From Conus ventricosus (Eukaryota; Mollusca; Gastropoda; Neogastropoda; Conidae), in the NCBI GenBank assembly GCA_018398815.1, contig CM031616.1:74702783-74766782 (forward strand): 64,000 nucleotides of DNA, written 5' to 3'. Shown piece after piece: positions 45,657-56,200 of this stretch. The notes under the pieces were generated by a model. It saw nothing but the letters and a program-made list of their open reading frames with translations, searched no databases and had not been told where the DNA came from. The first letter of the stretch is position 1; each line of letters starts with the position of its first letter. Made by a program: the position numbers and the translations under genes.

Positions 45657-47680
45657 TGTCACGACCGACCCCTAGAGGTCTGCCCCGACAGGATCGGTCT
45701 AGATGGGAGTGAAGGGAGCGACTGACCTCACACGCCTCGCAAGAGACCACACAAGAAAGATTACAATACAATACACCATTTATTCACACCAACACACACA
45801 TAGTCACACAAGCATTTCAACACACAACATACATAGTCACAATTAAGCATTTCAACACACACAACATACACATAGTCACAAATAAGCATTTCAACACACA
45901 CAACATACACATAATTATAAATAAGCCTTTCCAACGCACATTCCTTTTTGTCCTTCATTGTTCCCCCACCCCTGCCTCTCCAAAGTCCACTGGGAGTAGC
46001 GTGTCGGATTTAGGTGCCCCAAACCAGGTCCGTTCTTGAATAAAGTCATTCAACGCCGACACCCTTGGCACACACCCCCCCCCCTCCAAATGGCACGACA
46101 CAGAGCTAACCACACTGGTCACATGGCTGTAGGAAGTCCGAGGATAGTGTAGAACACATCCCGTCGGACGAGGCGTTGTCGTTGAAGTTCCCGGACAGGA
46201 GGTAGGGTCATCCAGCGAAGACCGTGCGCTCCTCACACCCTGCGGCCCCAAGAGCGCAAGCCTCGGGTGAAGCCCCCCGGGAGGAGAGAAAAGGGAAGGA
46301 ACTGGAAAGCAAGAAGGGTACTAGAACCCGCGGTCAGTACGATTTGAAATTTGCTGCCAAATCCTAACCGCCACTCGCATGAAGGGCGAGGGGAGATGTT
46401 TGCTGAATACATTAGTAGCACCAGCTTAACAGACCTGAGCATAAAACAGTAAACAACCAAATGAGGAATGTTCGCTAAAGGTTTTCTCACACGAAGCAGA
46501 AAAACAACATTGAATTAACCAGTAGAAAAAAAAACAAATAGCAATTTATATCTTCATCCTTCCTTCACTCACGTTCAACATTTTCCTTTCTTAGGAACTG
46601 AACTTGAAGAGCCCCAGCAACCATTGCTTTACAACTGCCACCACATTTACAAATAATCATAATTCAATGGCACGATTATCCCCACATGTTATAGTAACAT
46701 TTCAAAATAACACAATTCTCCAACCACGCATCCAAACGACTAATCGTGCGCACGCACGCTCGCAAACAGAAAACACTCGTTCCGCTTGCACACACAAACG
46801 GTGGCCGAAAAAATACGAGACCGGCGGTTGTGACAGGGGGGACGAGCGAGACCAAGCAAGTTGCAACCCTAAATCACCAGGTTCTCCCCATCCCCACCGA
46901 CTACCGCATCACCAGATGCATTGAAAGGAGAGAGAATTTTGGATTTTTAAATTTTTAATGGCCAGGTTAAAGATTGAATTAACCAGAGAAAGTGGTCTCA
47001 ACAATATTTCTTTTATAATTTTGAAACCAAAAGGAAACTGTGCAAAAGAGAAGAATTAGCCGGCTAACAAAAAACAACAACAAACAAACCACGAAATTGA
47101 TGCTTACCAGCTACCCGTGGGTGACCCAATAAAGTGGCGGGTCAAGCGACTCTCTGCCTCTGTCCAGTCGAAGAGGACCAGCAGAGCAGATGCGGAAAAG
47201 ATGACGTGATGTCCCCCTCCTACAAGCTGACTGCAGGAAAGAAGGTACCGACGTACCTTCGACGATGTGGTAGAGAACCAAAACTGGAGCGGGCGCTCCC
47301 AGGGACATCTTCCGCTCGAGTGAAGAGAAAACCCGCCTAAGCGATGGCAGCCAACATGCCCCCCTACGTCACAGAGTGAGAATACCTCAAGCTAAGAGGA
47401 ATGCTGCACGTGCGGTAGGTAAAAAGACAGGTGAGAGGCCGATAGAGACAGCCAGTTCACAGCGAAAGGTACCAGCCACCCGTGAACCTGCAGGATGAAT
47501 TGCACGGATAGTGAAATTAGAGAGAGAGAGAGAGAAAAATAAACCTAACCTGAGCTGAACGACATTAAGGTGCAAACACACCCAAGCCACATTAAGGGAC
47601 TGATACACGACAACAACAACAATAAATAAATGAATAATTCTTCCACCCTGGATGGGCCAATCGTCATAGGGCTCGTGACA
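45657..47680 (-). repeat. 5' LTR (LTR3), 2,024 bp
   Basis: Pairs with LTR1: long stretches are identical. Differences are mostly short indels in repeats and homopolymers plus a few substitutions. Ends are TGTCACGA and TCGTGACA. Confidence 0.9.
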
Positions 47681-47685
47681 ATGGT
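47681..47685. other. Target-site duplication, right (ATGGT)
   Basis: Matches 35908-35912 exactly. Confidence 0.85.
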
Positions 47686-48087
47686 AATCAGGGAACTGGT
47701 CCTCTGTCTCTCATCTTTCCTCCCCTCTTCTGTCTCATCTTTCCTCCCTCTTCTGTCTCTCATCTTTCCTCCCTTCTTCCTTTCTTCCCGTTGTTATCAG
47801 CCCCCTTATTCATTCATCTACTTTCTGCTCAGATCAGATGATCATTGTATTCATGTATTTCATTGATCATGCATCTAAAAAAATCTAAATACTATGTTAT
47901 GTCACTGATTTTTATTTGACTGCCAGCTGCCATGTAAACTGTCAGTTAATATATATTTCAGGGCACAATATAAGCTTTTAGCTTGTAGTTGCTCTTTCAA
48001 TGGATATATAATCTTATGCCATTATTTTTAGTAAAGTTGTGTTGAAACCCCAATAAAATGGGGTTGATGCAAGACAGAGAGAGAGAC

Positions 48088-48135
<48 letters not shown>

Positions 48136-48544
48136 AAGAGAGAGGACAGAGAGAGAGAGAGAGAGAGTGAAAATGAAAAGGGGTTTATTGGGGGGGGGGG
48201 GGGGTGTTGGGGGGGGGGGGATCTGTCAGATCCCTCTCCCTCAATTCTATTCACATCTTCTCGCTAACCTTTCTTTGCCATTTTTCCTCCTCTTGCGAAT
48301 AAGCTCACATCCCCATTCCCCCCCCCCCCCCCCCTTTTTTTTTCCCCCACTCCTATTCAGCACTACCAAAATATTGTCAACATACTTTAGATATAAAGAT
48401 ACAAATGCAACTCCCTTTAATTTAAGCTTCCCCATAAGTACAAAATAACAGGAACATACTTTACACTGATACACCCATGCAAAGACATTTGATCTGCTAC
48501 AACCACTCCCCTTCTCTCTTCTGCCTCACTCCTTAAGATTCTCC
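47686..48544. repeat. Low-complexity region: TC repeats, (GA)n, G and C runs
   Basis: Three copies of a CTGTCTCTCATCTTTCCTCC-like unit (47700-47790), a GA array (48072-48168), G runs (48190-48222) and a C/T run (48319-48346). No gene seen. Confidence 0.8.
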
Positions 48545-48892
48545 TTCAACAAGTATCACCATCTCTCCTCCATCCCTTTCCTCAATATTCTTTCAACAAA
48601 TATCACCATCTCCATCACTTTCTTGAGATTCTCTTTCAACAAATATCACCATCTCTCCTCCATCCCTTTCCTCAATATTCTCTTTCAACAAATATCACCA
48701 TCTCTCCTCCGTCCCTTTCCTCAATATTCTCTTTCAACAAATATCACCATCTCTCCTCCGTCCCTTTCCTCAATATTCTCTTTCAACAAATATCACCAAC
48801 TCTCCTCCGTCCCTTTCCTCAATATTCTCTTTCAACAACTATCACCATCTCTGTCCCTTTCTTGAGATTCTCTTTCAACAAATATCAGCATA
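48545..48892. repeat. Minisatellite, unit about 48 bp, 7 copies
   Basis: The unit has TTTCAACAAATATCACCATC and CTCCTCCGTCCCTTTCCTC. First and last copies are diverged. Confidence 0.93.
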
Positions 48893-48975
48893 GTCTTGAG
48901 TATATGTAATTCAAATTACCAACTGTGCTAGTATAATCCACACAAACCAACAATTAAAAAACAACAAAAACTGAC

Positions 48976-49205
48976 CGGAACCGTTTCACTTTGAGGTACA
49001 GCCTCAGCGCCGATGACGTCAGATCCACGTCCTCGGCCAGCAAGGTCATCTGCTGCACCAAGGTCACCATCTCCTCTCCGTCACGGGCCAACGGCTGGCC
49101 CAGCAGGACGGTGACCAGACGATGGGTGACAGCCGGCAGCACCACCTGACGTAGCTCCAGAGGTCTGCCGGCCTTCTGTGTCAGCTGCTCCAGCACGTGC
49201 TCCAC
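48976..49205 (-). CDS. Cytochrome P450, internal exon (helix D-F region)
   Basis: A 230-bp exon on the minus strand, from acceptor CAATGTCAG to donor GTCAGT. The frame is entirely open: V-E-H-V-L-E-Q-L-T-Q-K-A-G-R-P-L-E-L-R-Q, then T-H-R-L-V-T-V-L-L-G-Q-P-L, ending R-L-Y-L-K-V-K-R-F. This resembles the segment after helix C in CYP2-clan enzymes: the loop with a P-F-E/D-L pattern, the 'n-v-i-c-x-l-x-G' helix, then the helix before the F-G region. It starts in phase 0, exactly as needed after the exon at 60052-60161. P450s oxidise small hydrophobic substrates at a haem; substrate unknown. No later exon (I-helix, E-x-x-R, haem loop) was found to the left. Confidence 0.7.
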
Positions 49206-49224
49206 CTGACATTGCCACCGCCAC

Positions 49225-50345
49225 CAGGTCAGGGACCATGCAAACAGACATTGGTTCAGGGACTATGCAAACAGGCATTGGTTCAGGGACTATGGAAACA
49301 TGCATTGGTTCAGGGACTATGCAAACAGGCATTGGTTCAGGGACCATGCAAACAGACATTGGTTCAGGGACTATGGAAACAGGCATTGGTTCAGGGACTA
49401 TGGAAACATGCATTGGTTCAGGGACTATGGAAACAGGCATTGGTTCAGGGACCATGCAAACAGGCACTGGTTCAGGGACTATGGAAACAGGCATTGGTTC
49501 AGGGACTATGGAAACATGCATTGGTTCAGGGACTATGGAAACAGGCATTGGTTCAGGGACCATGCAAACAGGCATTGGTTCAGGGACTATGGAAACAGGC
49601 ATTGGTTCAGGGACTATGGAAACAGGCATTGGCTCAGGGACTATGGAAACAGGCATTGGTTCAGGGACTATGGAAACATGCATTGGCTCAGGGACTATGG
49701 AAACATGCATTGGTTCAGGGACTATGCAAACAGGCATTGGTTCAGGGACTATGGAAACATGCATTGGTTCAGGGACTATGTAAACAGGCATTGGTTCAGG
49801 GACTATGGAAACAGGCATTGGTTCAGGGACCATGGAAACAGGCATTGGTTCAGGGACTATGGAAACAGGCATTGGCTCAGGGACTATGGAAACAGGCATT
49901 GGCTCAGGGACTATGGAAACAGGCATTGGTTCAGGGACTATGGAAACAGGCATTGGCTCAGGGACAATGGGAACATGTATGGAAACATGCATTGGTTCAG
50001 GGACTATGGAAACAGGCATTGGTTCAGGGACTATGCAAACAGGCATTGGTTCAGGGACTATGGAAACAGGCGTTGGTTCAGGGACTATGGAAACAGGCAT
50101 TGGTTCAGGGGCTATGGAAACAGGCATTGGCTCAGGGACTATGGAAACAGGCATTGGCTCAGGGACTATGGAAACAGGCATTGGCTCAGGGACTATGGAA
50201 ACAGGCATTGGTTCAGGGACTATGGAAACAGGCATTGGCTCAGGGACTATGGAAACAGGCATTGGCTCAGGGACTATGGAAACAGGCATTGGCTCAGGGA
50301 CTATGGAAACAGGCATTGGCTCAGGGACTATGGAAACATGCACAT
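49225..50345. repeat. 27-bp minisatellite next to the P450 acceptor
   Basis: About 41 copies of GGGACTATGGAAACAGGCAT plus TGGTTCA. It starts about 20 bp upstream (minus sense) of the P450 exon acceptor. Almost every copy is exactly 27 bp; exceptions are in multiples of three. All six frames are therefore open, which creates false genes. On the minus strand each unit has CCTGTTTCCATAG, similar to a 3' splice site. Confidence 0.97.
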
Positions 50346-50929
50346 GAGGAAGGGGTGGGATGCTGATGATCCTGCACACTTAAGCCACTCTCTCCTCCCA
50401 TCAAAATGGCATCCCCTCAATATATATATATATCTGGATGATTAGAGCTGACTTGTTTGCTTTTCTCCCTCAGTTTGACATGTCAGATTTGAACCTAAGA
50501 ACCCTGGAATTGAATCCCCAAAGCTACTAACCCTGCACTCAACCCTGCAAAACGGAATGAAATTCCATTCCCTTTCATGTTATATTCCAGACACTATAGA
50601 CCTTAACACCCTGGGACAGGACTCCAAACAATAATCTCTCTGCAGGATCAACAAATGATAATGAGGGGGCAGGACTCCAAACAATCATCTCTCTGCAGGA
50701 TAAGCAAATAAGACAGGACTCCAAACAATCATCTGCTCTCTGCAGGATAAGCAAATGATGATAATGAGGGGACAGGACTCCAATCAATCATCTGCTCTCT
50801 GCAGGGTAAGCAAATGATGATAATGAGGGCAACAGAATGGAGAGGACCGAGAAAAGGACATGGAGAAGGGAGACGAGGACAAGAAAGCAGAAGAGGAAGA
50901 CAGACAGCTGAGGACAAGGAGGAGGGAGA
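50346..50929. repeat. Spacer with a 55-65 bp repeat, 4 copies
   Basis: Copies at about 50620-50830 share CAGGACTCCAAACAATCATC, CTCTCTGCAGGATAAGCAAA and ATGATAATGAGGG. One copy reads CAGGGTAAGC. The rest is unique. Confidence 0.85.
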
Positions 50930-52530
50930 ATAGGGCAGAGAGAATAGGGCAGGGAGAATAGGGCAGGAGAATAGGGCAGAGAGAATAGGGCAGGGAGAAT
51001 AGGGCAGGGAGAATAGGGCAGGGAGAATAGGGCAGGGAGAATAGGGCAGAGAGAATAGGGCAGAGAGAATAGGGCAGGGAGAATAGGGCAGGGAGAATAG
51101 GGCAGGGAGAATAGGGTAGAGAGAATAGGGCAGGGAGAATAGGGCAGGGAGAATAGGGCACGGAGAACAGGGCACGGAGAACAGGGCAGAGAGAATAGGG
51201 CAGAGAGAATAGGGCAGGGAGAATAGGGCAGAGAGAATAGGGCAGAGAGAATAGGGCAGAGAGAATAGGGCAGGGAGAATAGGCAGGGCGAATAGGGCAG
51301 GGAGAATAGGGCACGGAGAATAGGGCAGGGAGAATAGGGCAGAGAGAATAGGGCAGGGAAGATAGGGCAGAGAGAATAGGGCAGGGAGAATAGGGCAGGG
51401 AGGATAGGGCAGGGAGGATAGGGCAGGGAGAATAGGGCAGGGAGAATAGGGCAGAGAGAATAGGGCAGGAAGATAGGGCAGGGAGAATAGGGCAGGGAGA
51501 ATAGGGCAGAGAGAATAGGGCAGAGAGAATAGGGCAGGGAAGATAGGGCAGGAGAATAGGGCAGGGAGAATAGGGCAGAGAGAATAGGGCAGGGAAGATA
51601 GGGCAGGGAGAATAGGGCAGGGAGAATAGGGCAGGGAGAATAGGGCAGAGAGAATAGGGCAGGGAAGATAGGGCAGGGAGAATAGGGCAGGGAGAATAGG
51701 GCAGGGAGAATAGGGCAGAGAGAATAGGGCAGGGAAGATAGGGCAGGGAGAATAGGGCAGGGAAATAGGGCAGGGAGAATAGGGCAGAGAGAATAGGGCA
51801 GGGAGAATAGGGCAGGGAAGATAGGGCAGGGAGAATAGGGCAGGGAGAATAGGGCAGAGAGAATAAGGCAGACAGAATAGGGCAGAGAGAATAGGGCAGA
51901 GAGAATAGGGCAGAGAATAGGGCAGAGAGAATAGGGCAGAGAGAATAGGGCAGGGAGAATAGGGCAGAGAGAATAGGGCAGGGAGAATAGGGCAGAGAGA
52001 ATAGGGCAGGGAGAATAGGGCAGGGAGAATAGGGCAGAGAGAATAGGGCAGGGAGGATAGGGCAGGGAGAATAGGGCAGGAGAATAGGGCAGGAGAATAG
52101 GGCAGGGAGAATAGGGCAGAGAAAAGGGCAGAGAGAATAGGGCAGAGAGAATAGGGCAGAGAGAATAGGGCAGGGAGAATAGGGCAGAGAGGAATAGGGC
52201 AGGGAGAATAGGGCAAGAGAATAGGGCAGGAGAATAGGGCAGAGAATAGGGCAGAAAGAATAGGGCAGAGAGAATAGGGCAAGAGAATAGGGCAGAGAGA
52301 ATAGGCAGAGAGAATAGGGCAGGAGAATAGGGCAGAGAATAGAGCAGAGAGAATAGGGCACAGAGAATACGGCAAAAAAATATGGCATAGTGAATAGGGC
52401 AGAGAGAATAGGGAACAGAGAATACGGCACAGAGAATACGGCACAGAGAATACGGCAAAAATACGGCAGAGAGAATAGGGCAGAGAGAATGGGGCACAGA
52501 GAGTAGGGCACAGAGAATGGGGCACAGAGA
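50930..52530. repeat. 14-bp purine-rich minisatellite
   Basis: About 115 copies of GAATAGGGCAGAGA or GAATAGGGCAGGGA, with a CACAGAGAATACGG variant at the right end (52340-52520). It is open on the minus strand in all frames (Leu-Phe-Ser-Leu-Pro-Tyr repeats); not a gene. Confidence 0.97.
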
Positions 52531-52639
52531 GTGGGCAAAGAAAAGGAGAGGATGAAGGGAGGGAAGAAGAAGACAAGAGGGGAGAAGACAAGAGGGAAAG
52601 AGGACAAGGAGGAGGAGGACAAAGAGGGAGGAGAAAAAA

Positions 52640-53212
52640 AAAGTGTGAAGTGGACGAGAAGGCTACAAACAAAGGAGAAGAAAGTATGTAGAGGATGAGG
52701 GGGTTGTAGAAAAGAACACTGAAAAAAAGGGAAAAAAAGAAGGTTGTAGAAAACAACAAAGGAGAAGAAGAGGACGAGAAAGTTGCAGAAAAGAACAAAG
52801 GAGAAGAAGAGACGAGAAAGTTGTAGAAAAGAACAAAGGAGAAGAAGAGGACGAGAGAAAAGAACAAAGGAGAAGAAGAGGACCTGAAAATTGTAGAAAA
52901 GAACAAAGGAGAAGAAGAGGACGAGAAGGTTGTAGAAAAGAACAAAGGAGAAGAAGAGGATGAGAAAGTTGTAAAAAAAAAACAAAGGAGAAGAAGACAA
53001 GAATGTTGTAGAAAAGAACAATGAAGAAAAGAGAGAAGAGAAGGTTGTAGAAAAGAAAAAAGGACAAGAGGACAAGAATGTTGTAGAAAAGAACAAAGGA
53101 GAAGAGGGAGAAGAGGACAGGGAGGCTGTATAAAAGAACAAAGGAGAAGAGGACAAGAAGCCTGTATAAACGAAGAAGACAAGAATATTGTAGAAATGTA
53201 CAAAGGAGAAGA
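52640..53212. repeat. 38-40 bp purine-rich minisatellite
   Basis: About 14 copies of GTTGTAGAAAAGAACAAAGG followed by AGAAGAAGAGGACGAGAA, degenerate at both ends. It joins the 14-bp and 26-bp arrays. Confidence 0.9.
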
Positions 53213-53214
53213 AA

Positions 53215-56200
53215 AGGAACAAAAGAGGGGTTGGAAAAGGGGAACAAAAGGAGAGATTGGAGAAGAGGAACAAAAGGAGGAATTGAAGAAGAGAAACAAA
53301 AGGAGGAATTGAAGAAGAGGAACAAAAGGAGAGATTGGAGAAGAGGAACAAAAGGAGGAATTGAAGAAGAGAAACAAAAGGAGGAATTGAAGAAGAGGAA
53401 CAAAAGGAGGAATTAAAAAAGAGCAACAAAAGGAGGGGTTGGAGAAGAGGAACAAAAGGAGAGATTGAAGAAGAGGAACAAAAGGAGGAATTGAAGAAGA
53501 GGAACAAAAGGAGGGTTGGAAAAGATGAACAAAAGGAGGAAATGAAGAAGAGGAACAAAAGGAGAGGTTGGAGAATCGGAACAAAAGGAGGGGTTTGAGA
53601 AGAGGAACAAAGGGAGGAATTGAAGAAGAGGAACAAAAAGAGGAATTGAAGAAGAGGAACAAAAGGAGAGGTTGGAGAAGAGGAACAAAGGAAAGAATTG
53701 AAGAAGAGGAACAAAAGGAGAGGTTGGAGAAGAGGAACAAAAGGAAGAATTGAAGAAGAGGAACAACAGGAAGGGTTGGAGATGGGGGAACAAAAGGAGG
53801 GGTTAGTGAAGTGGAACCCAAAGGAGGAATTGAAGAAGTGGAACAAAAGGAAGGGTTGAAGAAGTGGAACAAAAGGAGAGGTTGGAGAAGAGGAACAACA
53901 GCAAGGGTTGGAGAAGAGGAACAACAGGAGAGGTTGGAGAAGAGGAACAACAGGAAGAGTTGGAGAAGAGGAACAACAGGAGAGGTTGAAGAAGAGGAAC
54001 AAAAGAAGGGGTTGGAGAAGACGAACAACAGGAGAGGTTGGAGAAGAGGAACAAAAGAAGGGGTTGGAGAAGAGGAACAACAGGAAGGGTTGGAGAAGAG
54101 GAACAAAAGGAAGGATTGAAGAAGGGGAACAAAAGGAGAGGTTGGAGAAGAGGAACAAAAGGAGGGTTGGAGAAGAGGAACGGGAGAGGTTGGAGAAGGG
54201 GAACAACAGGAAGGGTTGGAGAAGGGGAACAAAAGGAGAGGTTGGAGAAGAGGAACAAAAGGAGGAACTGAAGAAGAGGAACAAAAGGAGGAAATAAAGA
54301 AGATGAACAAAAGGAGGGGTTGGAGAAGAGGAACAAAAGGAGGGGTTGGAGAAGAGGAACAAAAGGAAGGATTGAAGAAGAGGAACAAAAGGAGGAATTG
54401 AGGAAGAGGAACAAAAGGAGGGTTGGAGAAATGGAACAAAAGGAGGAATTGAGGAAGAGGAACAAAAGGAGGGGTTGGAGAAGAGGAACAAAAGGAGGAA
54501 TTGAAGAAGAGGAACAAAAGGAGGAATTGAAGAAGAGGAACAAAAGGAGGGGTTGGAGAAGAGGAATAAAAGGAGGGGTTGGAGAAAAGGAACAAAAGGA
54601 ATGGTTGAAGAAGAGGAATAAAAGGAGGAATTGAGGAAGAGGAACAAAAGGAGGGGTTGGAGAAGAGCAACAAAAGGAGAAATTAAAGGAGAGGAACAAA
54701 AGGAGGAATTGAAAAAGAGCAACAAAGGGTTGAAGAAGAGGAACAAAAGGAGGGGTTGGAAAAGAGGAACAAAAGGAGGGGTTGGAGAAGAGGAACAAAA
54801 GGAGAGGTTGAATAAGAAGAACAAAAGGAGAGGTTGGAGAAGAGAACAAAAGGAGGGGTTGGAGAAGAGGAACAAAAGGAGGAATTGAAGAAGAGGAACA
54901 AAAGGAGGGGTTGGAGAAGAGGAACAAAAGGAGAGGTTGGAGAAGAGGAACAAAAGGAGAGGTTGGAGAAGAGGAACAAAAGGAGGGTTGGAGAAGAGGA
55001 ACAAAAGGAGAGGTTGGAGAAGAGGAACAAAAGGAGGAATTGAAGAAGAGGAACAAAAGGAGGAACTGAAGAAGGGGAAAAAAAGGAGGAATTGAAGAAG
55101 AGGAACAAAAGGAGGGGTTGGAGAAGTGGAACAAAAGGAGGGTTTAGAGAAGAGGAACAAAAGGAGGGGTTGGAGAAGTGGAACAAAAGGAGGGGTTAGA
55201 GAAGAGGAACAAAAGGAGGGGTTGGAGAAGAGGAACAAAAGAAGAGGTTGAAGAAGATGAAGAAAAGAAAGAATTGAAGAAGAGGAACAAAAGGAGGACT
55301 TGAAGAGGAACAAAAAGAGGAATTGAAGAAGAGGAACAAAGGGAGAGGTTGGAGAAGAGGAACAAAAGGAGGACTTGAAGAGGAACAAAAGGAGGAATTG
55401 AAGAAGAGGAACAAAAGGAGGGGTTGGAAAAGAACAAAAGGAGGGGTTGAAGAAGAGGAACAAAGGGAGAGGTTGGAGAAGTGGAACAAAAGAAGGGGTT
55501 GGAGAAGAGGAACAAAATGAGATGTTGAGGAAGAGGAACAAAAGGAGGAAATAAAGAAGAGGAACATGACGAGGAACTGAAAAAGAGGAACAAAAGGAGG
55601 AATTAAAGAAGAGGAACAAAAGGAGGGGTTGGAGAAGAGGAATAAAAGGAGGAATTGAAGAAGAGGAACAAAGGGAGGAATTGAAGAAGAGAAACAAAAG
55701 GGGGAACAAAAGGAGAGGTTAGAGAAGTGGAATCCAAAGGAGGAATTGAAGAAGTGGAACAAAAGGAAGGGTTGGAGAAGGTGAACAAAAGGAGAGGTTT
55801 GAGAAGAGGAACAAAAGGAAGGGTTGGAGAAGAGGAACAACAGGAAGGGTTGGAGAAGAGGAACAACAGGAGAGGTTGGAGAAGGGGAACAAAAGGAGAG
55901 GTTGGAGAAGGGGAAGAAAAGGAGAGGTTGGAGAAGAGGAACAAAAGGAGAGGTTGGAGAAGAGGAAGAAAAGGAAGGTTTGGAGAAGAGGAACAAAAGG
56001 AGGAATTGAAGAAGAAAAAAAGGTGAAAGGGGAACAAAAGGAGGGTTGGAGAAGGAACAAAAGAGGTTGGAGAAGGGAACAAAAGAAGGGGAAATGGATT
56101 GAGGAACAAAGGAGAGAGAACAAAAGGAGAGGTTGGAGAAGAGGAACAAAAGGAGGAATTGAGAAGGGAACAAAGGAGAGGTTGGAGAAGGGGAACAAAA

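Larger units (their letters stand above)
35913..47680 (-). mobile_element. Gmr1-type LTR retrotransposon (gypsy-like enzymes, IN before RT)
   Basis: A complete insertion, sense on the minus strand. A 5-bp target duplication ATGGT stands at 35908-35912 and 47681-47685. LTRs start TGTCACGA and end in its inverse. The order on the sense strand is 5' LTR, primer site, gag, protease, integrase, RT, RNase H, purine tract, 3' LTR. The RT and RNase H are Ty3/gypsy-like, but integrase comes before RT, as known from Gmr1-like elements of fish and other deuterostomes. Without the solo LTR nested in the integrase, the element is about 9.7 kb. The outer LTRs are very similar by eye, so insertion looks recent. 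Single-base indels break the frames; how many are sequencing errors is unknown. Confidence 0.9.

Noticed and set aside
35913..47680. An infectious endogenous retrovirus (because of the retrovirus-like primer site)
   Set aside because: The RT, RNase H and integrase are of Ty3/gypsy type, no envelope gene is seen, and the roughly 320 bp after RNase H is non-coding. It is best described as an LTR retrotransposon.
49081..50379. Long frames of P-E-P-M-P-V-S-I-V type repeats (minus) and W-K-Q-A-L-V-Q-G-L type repeats (plus)
   Set aside because: A 27-bp unit without stops gives open frames on both strands. The minus frame runs into the P450 exon in the wrong phase. Kept as an intronic array, though its regular length is noted as a finding.
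50784..55709. Minus-strand open frames of more than 1,300 and 1,600 codons
   Set aside because: They lie wholly in the 14-, 38- and 26-bp arrays, which lack stop triplets on that strand. The peptide is only Leu/Phe/Ser/Pro repetition, all frames are open, and units change phase at every indel.
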